Assembly (NCBI GenBank): GCA_050734915.1 | Contig: JBOHUX010000109.1 | Span: 1 to 8,104 of the forward strand | Direction: 5' to 3' | Source of the DNA: JBOHUX01 sp050734915 | GTDB lineage: Bacteria; Chloroflexota; Dormibacteria; Dormibacterales; Dormibacteraceae | DNA length: 8,104 nt | In this document: piece by piece, positions 1 to 6,012 of the stretch | Numbering within the stretch: the stretch's first letter is position 1 | How the letters are laid out: every line of letters begins with the position of its first letter | Program-made: the position numbers and the translations under genes | Notes under the pieces: model-generated | What the model saw: only the letters and a program-made list of their open reading frames with translations | Told to the model about the DNA's origin: nothing | Database searches by the model: none

Positions 1-2
1 CT

Positions 3-365
3 GAGACCTTCGACGTCGTGCAGTCGTTCCACGACGAGGCGTTGACGTCGTGCCCGACCTGCGACGCACCGGTGCGGAAGGTGTTCGGCAGCGTGGGGAT
101 CGTCTTCAAGGGCAGCGGGTTCTACATCACCGACTACAGGAAGAAGGAGCCCGACTCGGGTGGCAACGGCTCGCGGTCGGAGTCCGACTCCAAGTCCGAC
201 TCCAAGCCCGGGGTGGAGTCCAAGTCGGAGTCCGGCCCCAAGCAGGCCGAGGGGTCGTCCGAGGGCTCGTCCCCAGGTTCGTCCAGGGGCGGCGAGAAGA
301 GCGCCGACTCCGGTTCCCCGAAGGCGGCCGACGCGACCTCGGGCTCAGGACGCCAGATGTCGTGA
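3..365 (+). CDS. FmdB-family zinc-ribbon protein, C-terminal part (5' end outside window)
   Basis: The reading frame is open from the left edge (first full codon at position 3, reading ETFDVVQSF) and stops with TGA at 363-365. The segment ETFDV..SFHD....CPTC.APVRKVFGSVGI.FKGSGFY.TDYR is the second half of the FmdB/CxxC putative regulatory domain; the second zinc-binding pair, CPTC (codons at 51-62), is visible, while the first CxxC pair and the true start lie upstream of the window. FmdB-type proteins are small predicted zinc-ribbon proteins of unclear biochemical role, named from a formamidase operon regulator. After the domain comes a tail of about 75 residues made almost wholly of Ser, Lys, Asp, Glu, Gly and Pro, probably disordered; such hydrophilic tails are common in actinobacterial FmdB proteins. 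The internal GTG at 18 is a valine of the domain, not a start. A thioredoxin gene follows after 6 nt, so the two are probably cotranscribed. Confidence 0.88.
   Translation, partial: ETFDVVQSFHDEALTSCPTCDAPVRKVFGSVGIVFKGSGFYITDYRKKEPDSGGNGSRSESDSKSDSKPGVESKSESGPKQAEGSSEGSSPGSSRGGEKSADSGSPKAADATSGSGRQMS
183..206 (+). repeat. 12-bp tandem repeat in the FmdB tail
   Basis: TCCGACTCCAAG occurs twice in direct tandem (183-194 and 195-206), flanked by degenerate copies such as TCCAAGTCGGAG. It encodes S-D-S-K twice and keeps the reading frame. It looks like slippage-type expansion of the low-complexity tail rather than a regulatory element. Confidence 0.7.
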
Positions 366-371
366 ATCAAG

Positions 372-701
372 ATGTCTGACGTCCAGCCCGTGTCCGACGC
401 CGACTTCGAGGCCCGGGTCCTCAGCTCGGCGAAGCCGGTGCTGGTCGACTTCTGGGCCACCTGGTGTGGGCCCTGCCGGATGATCGCGCCCGTCGTGGAG
501 GCCCTGGCCGTTGAGTTGGGCGACCAGATCGAAGTCATGAAGATGGACATCGACCAGAATCCGCAGACGCCGGGCCGCCTCGGGATCATGAGCATCCCGA
601 CCCTGATCATCTTCAAGGGTGGTCGCCCCGCCGACCGAACCGTCGGCTACCGGCCCGACCTCAAGGTCGAGCTCAGGCAGAAGCTGGACGCCCTCATCTG
701 A
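372..701 (+). CDS. trxA: Thioredoxin
   Basis: A 109-residue protein, the usual length of a single-domain cytosolic thioredoxin, with no signal peptide or membrane segment. It has the redox active site WCGPC (W31, C32, C35) after the strand PVLVDFWAT, the buried Asp (D26) that tunes the active-site thiol, and the cis-proline loop SIPT (P76) followed by LIIFKGG. It should reduce disulfides in client enzymes such as ribonucleotide reductase and peroxiredoxins, drawing electrons from thioredoxin reductase. The ATG at 372 is the natural start, giving a standard N-terminus before the first beta strand; there is no strong Shine-Dalgarno site, and the 6-nt gap to the FmdB stop suggests translational coupling. 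The partner reductase is not in the window. Family assignment is near certain; whether it is the main housekeeping thioredoxin or one of several paralogues cannot be judged here. Confidence 0.97.
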   Translation: MSDVQPVSDADFEARVLSSAKPVLVDFWATWCGPCRMIAPVVEALAVELGDQIEVMKMDIDQNPQTPGRLGIMSIPTLIIFKGGRPADRTVGYRPDLKVELRQKLDALI

Positions 702-731
702 AGGGTTGCCGACCGTCCTCCGCGGGCTTGC

Positions 732-737
732 TATGGT
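732..737 (+). promoter_or_regulatory. Candidate -10 element for leaderless transcription of the DUF6457-like gene
   Basis: TATGGT fits the actinobacterial -10 pattern TANNNT and ends exactly 7 nt before the GTG at 745, so the transcript would begin on the start codon. No convincing -35 hexamer lies at 16-18 nt; TTGCCG at 706-711 is 20 nt away. The ATG inside this hexamer (733) is an alternative start in the same frame. Confidence 0.45.
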
Positions 738-744
738 CGGAGGC

Positions 745-1035
745 GTGAACAAGTTCTTCGACGATCTGGGCCGCCGCTTCACCTCGACGGCCGCCACCCA
801 GGGGACCGAGATCCAGGCGCCGTCCCTCGAGCCCGCCGTCGCCGAGCAACTGCTTGAACTGGCCCGGGTGGCCGCCCACACGGGCGAGAGGCCCTTCGCG
901 CCCCTCGCGTGCTATATGGCGGGAGTGGCCGCCGAGAGGTTCCGAGCAGCGGGCGGCGGCGACTCAGGCGCCATCGCGACGCTGATCGAGAGGGTCCGCT
1001 CCGAGTTGGAGGCGGGCGCGCCACCTCGTAGCTAG
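745..1035 (+). CDS. DUF6457-like small protein
   Basis: A 96-residue protein if started at the GTG at 745, or 100 residues from the ATG at 733. The central part, LLELARVAAHTGERPFAPL (from about residue 36) followed by A-x-Y-x-A-G-V-A-A, resembles the short DUF6457 family of actinobacterial proteins, whose typical core is LLDLAR..AH.VERPAAPLT.FL.G.AA. Its molecular function is unknown; in actinobacteria DUF6457 segments are often found next to or fused with molybdenum-cofactor proteins, but nothing in this window shows such a link. The protein is soluble, with no signal or membrane segment, a mostly helical composition and no cysteine-rich motif. The GTG start is preferred because of the well-spaced -10 just upstream; GGAGG at 739-743 is too near to act as a normal ribosome site. 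It lies 43 nt after the thioredoxin stop and may also be reached by read-through. Confidence 0.75.
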   Translation: MNKFFDDLGRRFTSTAATQGTEIQAPSLEPAVAEQLLELARVAAHTGERPFAPLACYMAGVAAERFRAAGGGDSGAIATLIERVRSELEAGAPPRS

Positions 1036-1148
1036 AGGGCTCCCCCCCGGTGGGCATCGGGTGTGGGTAGATGCGGGCCCGTCGCGGGGGTCCATTTCAC
1101 TGCATTCGCAGGATGCGCGGGGTGGCGGCAGAGCGCTGAATAGCGGGC

Positions 1149-1277
1149 ATGGAAGCAGAGCTCGAAGTCACTGCCGAAGCGGAGTCTCACTGGGATGTCA
1201 CCCTGGGGTACTGGTTGATGGGCGCCGCGACCATCCTGCTCGTCCTCGGCTGCGTCGTGGCCGTCTGGTCGCGCTAG
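1149..1277 (+). CDS. Small single-span membrane protein (42 aa), unknown function
   Basis: An ATG at 1149 opens 42 codons that stop with TAG at 1275-1277. It is the first start after an in-frame TGA at 1137-1139. The product begins with an acidic stretch (residues 1-16, six Asp/Glu) and continues with a hydrophobic segment of about 22 residues (17-40: V-T-L-G-Y-W then M-G-A-A-T-I-L-L-V-L-G and C-V-V-A-V-W) ending in Ser-Arg. This is the layout of a one-pass membrane miniprotein. There is no clear Shine-Dalgarno site; TGAATA at 1137-1142 sits 6 nt before the ATG and could be a poor -10 for leaderless transcription. A 10-bp hairpin begins 20 nt after the stop codon, as expected for a monocistronic gene. 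I do not recognise the family. It could be a chance frame, but hydrophobic segment, stop placement and hairpin together favour a gene. Confidence 0.6.
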   Translation: MEAELEVTAEAESHWDVTLGYWLMGAATILLVLGCVVAVWSR

Positions 1278-1296
1278 TAGCGGTCCGCCGAGCACC

Positions 1297-1326
1297 CTGA
1301 CGTCGGCGACTCTCGTCCGGCGTCAG
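1297..1326 (+). terminator. 10-bp hairpin, probable terminator of the small membrane protein gene
   Basis: CTGACGTCGG (1297-1306) pairs with CCGGCGTCAG (1317-1326) over 10 bp with one G-T wobble, closing a 10-nt loop. It starts 20 nt after the stop at 1277. No T-run follows, which is common for high-GC actinobacterial terminators but leaves open a regulatory role. Confidence 0.5.
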
Positions 1327-1369
1327 CCATCCGCGAGGAGTTCGACCGCCGCCGACCTGGCCACTTGGC

Positions 1370-1375
1370 TAGAGT
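1370..1375 (+). promoter_or_regulatory. Candidate -10 element for selC
   Basis: TAGAGT matches TANNNT and would start transcription near 1382, about 43 nt before the mature 5' end of the selenocysteine tRNA. No clear -35 hexamer is seen at the right spacing (TTCGAC at 1341-1346 is 23 nt away). Confidence 0.3.
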
Positions 1376-1425
1376 CTCGCTACGGCCACCGACCACCGGG
1401 GGTAGACGGCCGGCGCGGATTCCGA

Positions 1426-1524
1426 GGGGATGTACGGGGGCTGGTGCCTCCCGCGGTCTTCAAAACCGTTGCGGGGCGCTGATGAGGCGCCCTGGGTGGG
1501 TTCGATTCCCATCCATCCCCGCCA
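1426..1524 (+). tRNA. selC: tRNA-Sec (anticodon UCA)
   Basis: The sequence folds by eye into a selenocysteine tRNA. Acceptor stem: GGGGATG (1426-1432) pairs with CATCCCC (1514-1520); the eighth position is a T1433 x C1513 mismatch. D arm: a long 6-bp stem, GGGGGC/GCCTCC (1436-1441/1446-1451), with a 4-nt loop TGGT, a hallmark of tRNA-Sec. Anticodon arm: GCGGT/ACCGT (1453-1457/1465-1469) around the loop CTTCAAA, with anticodon TCA at 1460-1462. Long variable arm: GGGCGC/GCGCCC (1474-1479/1487-1492) with a 7-nt loop. T arm: GTGGG/CCCAT (1496-1500/1508-1512), loop TTCGATT. Discriminator G1521 and encoded CCA (1522-1524) complete it. It is charged with serine by SerRS, converted to Sec-tRNA by SelA using selenophosphate from SelD, and delivered to UGA codons by SelB. 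None of those genes is in the window. The cell therefore very probably makes selenoproteins. Confidence 0.96.
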
Positions 1525-1574
1525 CGCCTCGTATTCAGATGGCCAATGGCCGTACGCAGGTTTCGTGCTGGTCG

Positions 1575-1599
1575 GCCGTCGGTTTGGCTGGCTGACGGC
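1575..1599 (+). terminator. Possible hairpin terminator downstream of selC
   Basis: GCCGTCGG (1575-1582) can pair with CTGACGGC (1592-1599) over 8 bp including one G-T pair, with a 9-nt loop, about 50 nt after the tRNA 3' end. There is no T-tract, so this is only a candidate. Confidence 0.25.
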
Positions 1600-1627
1600 A
1601 ACAGTGACGGCAACGCTGACGGCAGCG
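1592..1627 (+). repeat. Three tandem 12-bp repeats in the selC-aminotransferase intergenic region
   Basis: Three adjacent 12-nt units, CTGACGGCAACA, GTGACGGCAACG and CTGACGGCAGCG, share the core TGACGGCA. They lie in the 197-nt gap between selC and the aminotransferase gene (1525-1721), in which I see no gene. They might be iterated binding sites for a regulator of the downstream gene or a simple slippage array. Confidence 0.6.
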
Positions 1628-1721
1628 GGGAGCCGAGGCATCGCACGGTCACGTCGCGCGAGGTGGTGTAGGAGCCGGCCGGCGACGCGGGGCCGGTGGC
1701 CCGCATGGCAACATTCTCCGA

Positions 1722-2855
1722 GTGGGGGACGAGGGAGCCGGACCGAAGGCGATCGACGTCACCCCAGCCCGCCTCAGCCGGCTGGTGGCGGCCCTGCCGG
1801 CCACGGTTCCGTTCGTCGCGCCGGAGACGATCGAGCGCCGGACCGGGCGGCGGTTCCGGGCCCGGTTGGGCGCCAACGAGAGCGCCTTCGGCATCTCGCC
1901 GCGGGCGGCGTCGGCGATGGCGGACGCCCTTCAGGAGGCGAGCCGGTATGGGGATCCCGAGTGCTGGGACCTGCGCCAGGCGATCGCTTCGCGGGAGGGC
2001 GTGTCGACGGCCGAGGTCGCCGTCGCCAGCGGCATCGACGACCTTCAGGGGCTCGTCGTGCGGGCGTTCCTCGATCCGGGCGAGGTCGCCGTGATGTCGC
2101 TGGGGGCGTATCCGACCTTCGCCTACCACGTGGTGGGCGCCGGCGGTCGCACCCACGGCGTTCCGTATCGGGGCGACCGCAACGATCTCGACGCGCTGGT
2201 GACGGCCGCACAGAGGACCGGAGCCCGCCTGGTCTTCCTCGCCAACCCCGACAATCCGACCGGCTCCTGGGTCGGCGCGGCAGAGCTTGCCCGATTCCTC
2301 GACGCGCTGCCGGCGGGCACGCTGCTGGTGCTCGACGAGGCGTACCTCGAGTTCGCGCCCTCTGACCGGCTTGCGCTCGAGCCCGCCGATCTCCGGCTGG
2401 TTCGGCTGCGGACCTTCTCCAAGGCGTACGGGATGGCGGGCCTCCGGATCGGCTACGCGATCGCAGAGGGCGGGATGGTGGCGGCCTTCGACCGCATCCG
2501 CCTTCACTTCGGCGTCAACCGCGTCGCCCAGGTGGGCGCTCGCGCGAGCCTGGCCGACGGGCCGTTCCTCGAGGGGGTGGTGCGGGCGGTTGCGGAAGGC
2601 CGGCGAGCCTACGAACACCTGGCTCGAGAGCTCGGACTTGGGGTGGTGACGTCGGCAGCGAACTTCGTCTGTTTCGACCTCGGCCGCCGTGAGCGCGCCG
2701 CGCGGGTCCTGAAGGGACTGCTCGATCGCGACATCTTCACCCGGACGCCGGGCGCGCCCCCGCTTGACCGTCTGGTGAGGGTCACGGTGGGGAAAGCGGC
2801 CGAGCGGGCCTTGTTCGAGGAGGCGCTCCGTACGACGCTGCGAGAGCTCGGGTAG
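1722..2855 (+). CDS. HisC-like PLP-dependent aminotransferase (fold type I)
   Basis: A 377-residue class I/II aminotransferase. Visible PLP-binding landmarks: ANE near residue 51 for substrate contact, AYPTF (129-133) with the cofactor-stacking aromatic residue, NPDNPTG (175-181, N178), DEAYLEF (205-211, D205 to the pyridine nitrogen), TFSKAYGMAGLRIGY (231-245) with the Schiff-base lysine K234 and phosphate-binding R242, and the carboxylate-binding Arg in LVRVTVG (R353). The pattern places it with histidinol-phosphate aminotransferases and close relatives (HisC2, CobD-type), which move an amino group between an amine or amino acid and 2-oxoglutarate. No other his or cobalamin gene is nearby, so the true substrate is open. 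It is not SelA despite sitting next to selC: the motifs are aminotransferase-type and the length is shorter than the SelA family. The GTG at 1722 is the first in-frame start giving the full domain; no good ribosome site or leaderless -10 is evident, so a start at GTG 1785 is possible. Confidence 0.9.
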   Translation: MGDEGAGPKAIDVTPARLSRLVAALPATVPFVAPETIERRTGRRFRARLGANESAFGISPRAASAMADALQEASRYGDPECWDLRQAIASREGVSTAEVAVASGIDDLQGLVVRAFLDPGEVAVMSLGAYPTFAYHVVGAGGRTHGVPYRGDRNDLDALVTAAQRTGARLVFLANPDNPTGSWVGAAELARFLDALPAGTLLVLDEAYLEFAPSDRLALEPADLRLVRLRTFSKAYGMAGLRIGYAIAEGGMVAAFDRIRLHFGVNRVAQVGARASLADGPFLEGVVRAVAEGRRAYEHLARELGLGVVTSAANFVCFDLGRRERAARVLKGLLDRDIFTRTPGAPPLDRLVRVTVGKAAERALFEEALRTTLRELG

Positions 2856-2883
2856 GCATCCGGCGGTCGCGTCCGTGACCTCC

Positions 2884-2889
2884 TAGACT
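2884..2889 (+). promoter_or_regulatory. Candidate -10 element for leaderless transcription of the hybrid kinase gene
   Basis: TAGACT fits TANNNT and ends 6 nt before the second of two adjacent ATG codons (2893 and 2896). It lies in the 37-nt gap after the aminotransferase stop. No clear -35 is seen. If used, translation starts at 2896 with no leader, and the kinase can be expressed apart from the aminotransferase. Confidence 0.45.
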
Positions 2890-2892
2890 TCG

Positions 2893-5800
2893 ATGATGCC
2901 ATTCTCGGAGGCCGAGGTCCCGGCGCCCGAGCGCGGTGAGATCGAAGGGGAGCTCTCCGGAGGTGGCGAGATGGGAGTCATGATCCGCGCCTTCGACTGG
3001 GCGCGGACACCGATCGGCGCCGCTGACGGATGGCCCCAGAGCCTGCGCACCGCCGTGAGCATCCTGCTGGCATCCGGGTATCCGATGTATGTCGCCTGGG
3101 GCCCGCAGTTCGTGCAGTTCTACAACGACGCCTACCGGCCGATCCTGGGCGCCACCAAGCACCCGGCCGCGCTCGGTCAGGGGACGCGGGAGTGCTTCGC
3201 GGAGATCTGGGAAATCATCGGCCCCATGTTCGAGCGCGTCATGGGACGCGGACAGGCGACCAGCTACCACGACTTCATGCTGCCCCTGGAGCGCTTCGGC
3301 TATACGGAGGAGTGCTACTTCGACTTCTCTTACAGCGCGATCCGCGATGAGACCGGAGGGGTGGGCGGCGTCTTCGTGACCTGCTCGGAGACGACGGGGC
3401 GGGCCGTCGGTGAAAGGCGGCTGGACACCCTGCGCGAGCTGGCCGCGGCTCCCGACGACACCAGGACCGCGGAGGAGGCCTGCTCGGACGCCGCCCGGGC
3501 GCTCACCTCCAACCCCCTCGACGTCCCCTTCGCGCTCGTCTACCTGCTCGATCCCGATGGCGCCCACGCGCGGCTGGTGGGCAGCGCCGGCATGGAACCG
3601 GGGACGCCCGCCAGCCCGCGATCGGTGGCGATCGCCGCTCCCCGCCTGGCCCGTGGCCATCCCCCCGACGCTGAACAGGGCTGGCCGCTTGCCGCCGTCC
3701 TTCGGACGGCGCTTCCGGCTGTCGTGGACGACGTCACCGCGAGGTTCGGAGCCATCGTAGCCGGCCCCTGGCCGGAACCGGTCTCGAAGGCTCTCGCGCT
3801 GCCCATCACGCGGCCCGGGGCGCCCCGCGGCGAGCACGTGGCGGGAGTTCTCGTCGCCGGGGTCAGCCCGCGGCGCTCCCTTGACGCGGAGTACCGCGGC
3901 TTCCTGGAGCTGATCGCGGGCCAGGTTGCGTCTGCGGTCCTCAACGCGCGGGCCTATCACGAGGCGGTGCAGCGCGCCGACGTCCTTGCCGAGTTGGATC
4001 GTGCCAAGACCGCTTTCTTCAGCAATGTCAGTCACGAGTTCCGGACCCCGCTCACCTTGTTGCTGGGGCCGCTGGAGGAGGTGCTGGCCTCCGACTCCGA
4101 GGCTGCGGCCGGCACTCGCCCGTCGTTGGCGCAGGAGGGCCGGGAACGGCTGGAGATCGCCCACCGAAACAGCCTCCGGCTGCTCAAGCTCGTCAACTCG
4201 CTGCTCGACTTCTCGCGCCTGGAGGCCGGTCGGGCCCAGCCCGTCCTCGAGCCGACCGATCTCGCGTCGATGACGGCCGAGCTGGCCCGGAGCTTCCTGC
4301 CCGTGATCGAGAAGGCGGGCCTGCGCCTGGAGATAGACTGCCCTCCTACGCGGGAGCCGGTCAGCGTCGACCGTGAGATGTGGGAGCGGATCGTGCTCAA
4401 TCTCCTCTCCAACGCCTTCAAGTTCACCTTCGAAGGGTCGATCACGGTCGCGCTGCGAGAGGCGGAGGCGGGGTTCGAGCTGACCGTGGCCGACACCGGA
4501 ACGGGCATCCCCGAGGCCGACCTGCCCCACCTGTTCGAGAGGTTCCACCGCGTCGCCGGGGCGAGGTCGCGGACCCAGGAGGGCACCGGGATCGGACTGA
4601 CCCTGGTCATGGAGCTCACCAGGCTCCAGGGGGGGTCGGTGGACGTGAGGAGCCGCCCCGGCGAGGGCGCCGCCTTCACCGTCCGCCTCCCCTTCGCGTC
4701 CGGCGCCCAGCCCCCAGCCGTCCGCGGGCCCGCTCGCGATCGCTCGCGGCTGGGCGCGGCGCCGTACGTGGACGAGGCTCTGCGCTGGCTCCCCGACGAA
4801 GAGGCGGCCGCCGACGAGCCCCGCGCCTTAGCCCCCGAGCCGGATCTCTCGGAGGTGGACCATGCGCCGCGAGCGGCCCCTCCGGCAACCTCGAGGGTGC
4901 TGGTGATCGACGACAACGCCGACATGAGGCTGTACCTCAAGCGCCTCCTCGCCCAGCACTGGCTCGTGGAGACGGCGGCCGACAGCGCGGGGGCGCTGGC
5001 GCGGGCGCGGGCGGCGCCCCCGGACCTGGTTCTCACCGACGTGACGATGCCGGGGCTGGATGGCTTCGGCCTCCTGCGAGCTCTCCGAGAGGGTGACGCG
5101 ACCAGGTCCATCCCGGTCGTGCTGGTGTCGGCGAGGGCGGGCCGGGAGGCGATCGTCGAAGGTCTCGCGGCGGGCGCCGATGACTATCTGGTCAAGCCCT
5201 TCTCGGGCCCCGAGCTGGTCGCCCGGGTGAAGGCCAACCTGGAGCTGTCCCGGATGCGGCTCGACACCACGCGCCGGTCCCTGGAAGCCGACCAGCTGCG
5301 GTCCGCGGCGCTGCGGGCGGCGGACCTGGAGCGGGTCAAGTCTGACTTCCTGAAGCTTGCCTCTCACGAGCTGCGGGGCCCGCTGGCGGTGTTGAGCGGC
5401 TATCTCTCGATGATGGCGGACGGCTCCCTCGGAGAGCTGGGCGAGCAGGTCGGGGGGGTCCTGCCCACCCTGCGGGCGAAGGCTGATCAGATGGCGATGC
5501 TCGTCGAGCAGATGCTGGAGACCGCCCGCCTCGAGGATCGCCAGCTCCTGCTGCGAACCGAGATGCTCGACCTGCGAGGCCTGGTGGGAGAGGCGCTGAC
5601 GACGGTGGCTCCCCAGGTGGGCCCCGGCCATGGCTTCGATGTCAGCCTGCCCGACCGGCCGGTGATGGCGGAGGTGGACCGCACCCGGCTGTTGACCGTC
5701 ATCACCAACATCCTCGACAACGCGGTCAAGTACTCACCGGACGGCGGCGCGATCGAGGTCCGATGCCGGGAGCTGGAGCTGGGACCGGTGATCTCGATCA

Positions 5801-6012
5801 CCGACCATGGGATCGGCATCGACGGTGCCCAGACCGACCGGCTCTTCACCCGCTTCGGCCGCATCGTGACACCTCTCAACAGCCACATCCAGGGAACCGG
5901 GCTGGGGCTCTATCTCGCACGCGAGATCATGCGCATGCACGGCGGCGACGTCGATCTCGAATCGGTGGCCGGCGGGGGGACGACCGTCTCGCTCCGCCTC
6001 CCCCGGGTCTAG
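2893..6012 (+). CDS. Soluble hybrid sensor histidine kinase with two kinase cores (PAS-GAF-HK-REC-HK)
   Basis: A 1039-residue cytosolic protein with no membrane span. Order of domains: PAS-like sensor about 30-168 (YVAWGPQFVQFYNDAYRPIL, then FSYSAIRDETGGVGGV); GAF-like about 190-352; first HisKA with H-box SHEFRTPL (H381); first HATPase with N-box NLLSNAFKF (N503, N507), G1 DTGTGIP (534-540) and G2 GTGIGL (564-569); a variable linker 601-665; receiver about 668-785 with acidic pair D673/D674, phospho-acceptor D716 in LTDVTMPG, S746 and K768 in LVKPF; a helical, probably coiled-coil joint 780-820; second HisKA with H-box ASHELRGPL (H825); second HATPase with NILDNAVKY (N939, N943), DHGIGI (971-976) and GTGLGL (1001-1006). 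All catalytic residues of both cores look intact. Likely relay: H381 to D716, which then controls or competes with H825. No partner response regulator is adjacent. The layout recalls TodS/TmoS, but without their second PAS. The stop overlaps the convergent repair gene by 4 nt. Confidence 0.95.
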   Translation: MMPFSEAEVPAPERGEIEGELSGGGEMGVMIRAFDWARTPIGAADGWPQSLRTAVSILLASGYPMYVAWGPQFVQFYNDAYRPILGATKHPAALGQGTRECFAEIWEIIGPMFERVMGRGQATSYHDFMLPLERFGYTEECYFDFSYSAIRDETGGVGGVFVTCSETTGRAVGERRLDTLRELAAAPDDTRTAEEACSDAARALTSNPLDVPFALVYLLDPDGAHARLVGSAGMEPGTPASPRSVAIAAPRLARGHPPDAEQGWPLAAVLRTALPAVVDDVTARFGAIVAGPWPEPVSKALALPITRPGAPRGEHVAGVLVAGVSPRRSLDAEYRGFLELIAGQVASAVLNARAYHEAVQRADVLAELDRAKTAFFSNVSHEFRTPLTLLLGPLEEVLASDSEAAAGTRPSLAQEGRERLEIAHRNSLRLLKLVNSLLDFSRLEAGRAQPVLEPTDLASMTAELARSFLPVIEKAGLRLEIDCPPTREPVSVDREMWERIVLNLLSNAFKFTFEGSITVALREAEAGFELTVADTGTGIPEADLPHLFERFHRVAGARSRTQEGTGIGLTLVMELTRLQGGSVDVRSRPGEGAAFTVRLPFASGAQPPAVRGPARDRSRLGAAPYVDEALRWLPDEEAAADEPRALAPEPDLSEVDHAPRAAPPATSRVLVIDDNADMRLYLKRLLAQHWLVETAADSAGALARARAAPPDLVLTDVTMPGLDGFGLLRALREGDATRSIPVVLVSARAGREAIVEGLAAGADDYLVKPFSGPELVARVKANLELSRMRLDTTRRSLEADQLRSAALRAADLERVKSDFLKLASHELRGPLAVLSGYLSMMADGSLGELGEQVGGVLPTLRAKADQMAMLVEQMLETARLEDRQLLLRTEMLDLRGLVGEALTTVAPQVGPGHGFDVSLPDRPVMAEVDRTRLLTVITNILDNAVKYSPDGGAIEVRCRELELGPVISITDHGIGIDGAQTDRLFTRFGRIVTPLNSHIQGTGLGLYLAREIMRMHGGDVDLESVAGGGTTVSLRLPRV

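Noticed and set aside
699..701. UGA of thioredoxin as a selenocysteine codon
   Set aside because: The protein is already full length with the normal WCGPC site; the UGA is at the expected C-terminus. The other TGA stops here, in the FmdB and sigma genes, likewise end complete domains.
1592..1627. CRISPR array
   Set aside because: Units are 12 nt in direct tandem with no spacers, and no cas genes are present.
1426..1721. selC as an integration site for a genomic island
   Set aside because: selC is a known target for islands in other bacteria, but there is no integrase gene and I find no second copy of the tRNA 3' end in the window.
1380..2618. 412-codon open frame on the minus strand
   Set aside because: It runs through the selenocysteine tRNA and antisense to the aminotransferase; composition is that of a shadow frame.
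1722..2855. Aminotransferase gene as selA
   Set aside because: Proximity to selC made this worth testing, but the NPDNPTG, DEAY and SKAYGMAGLRIGY motifs are those of HisC-type aminotransferases, not selenocysteine synthase.
2782..4548. 588-codon open frame on the minus strand
   Set aside because: It lies antisense to the hybrid kinase, whose motifs are unmistakable. Its product is Arg/Gly/His/Pro-rich with no domain, as expected from GC-rich third positions of the real gene.
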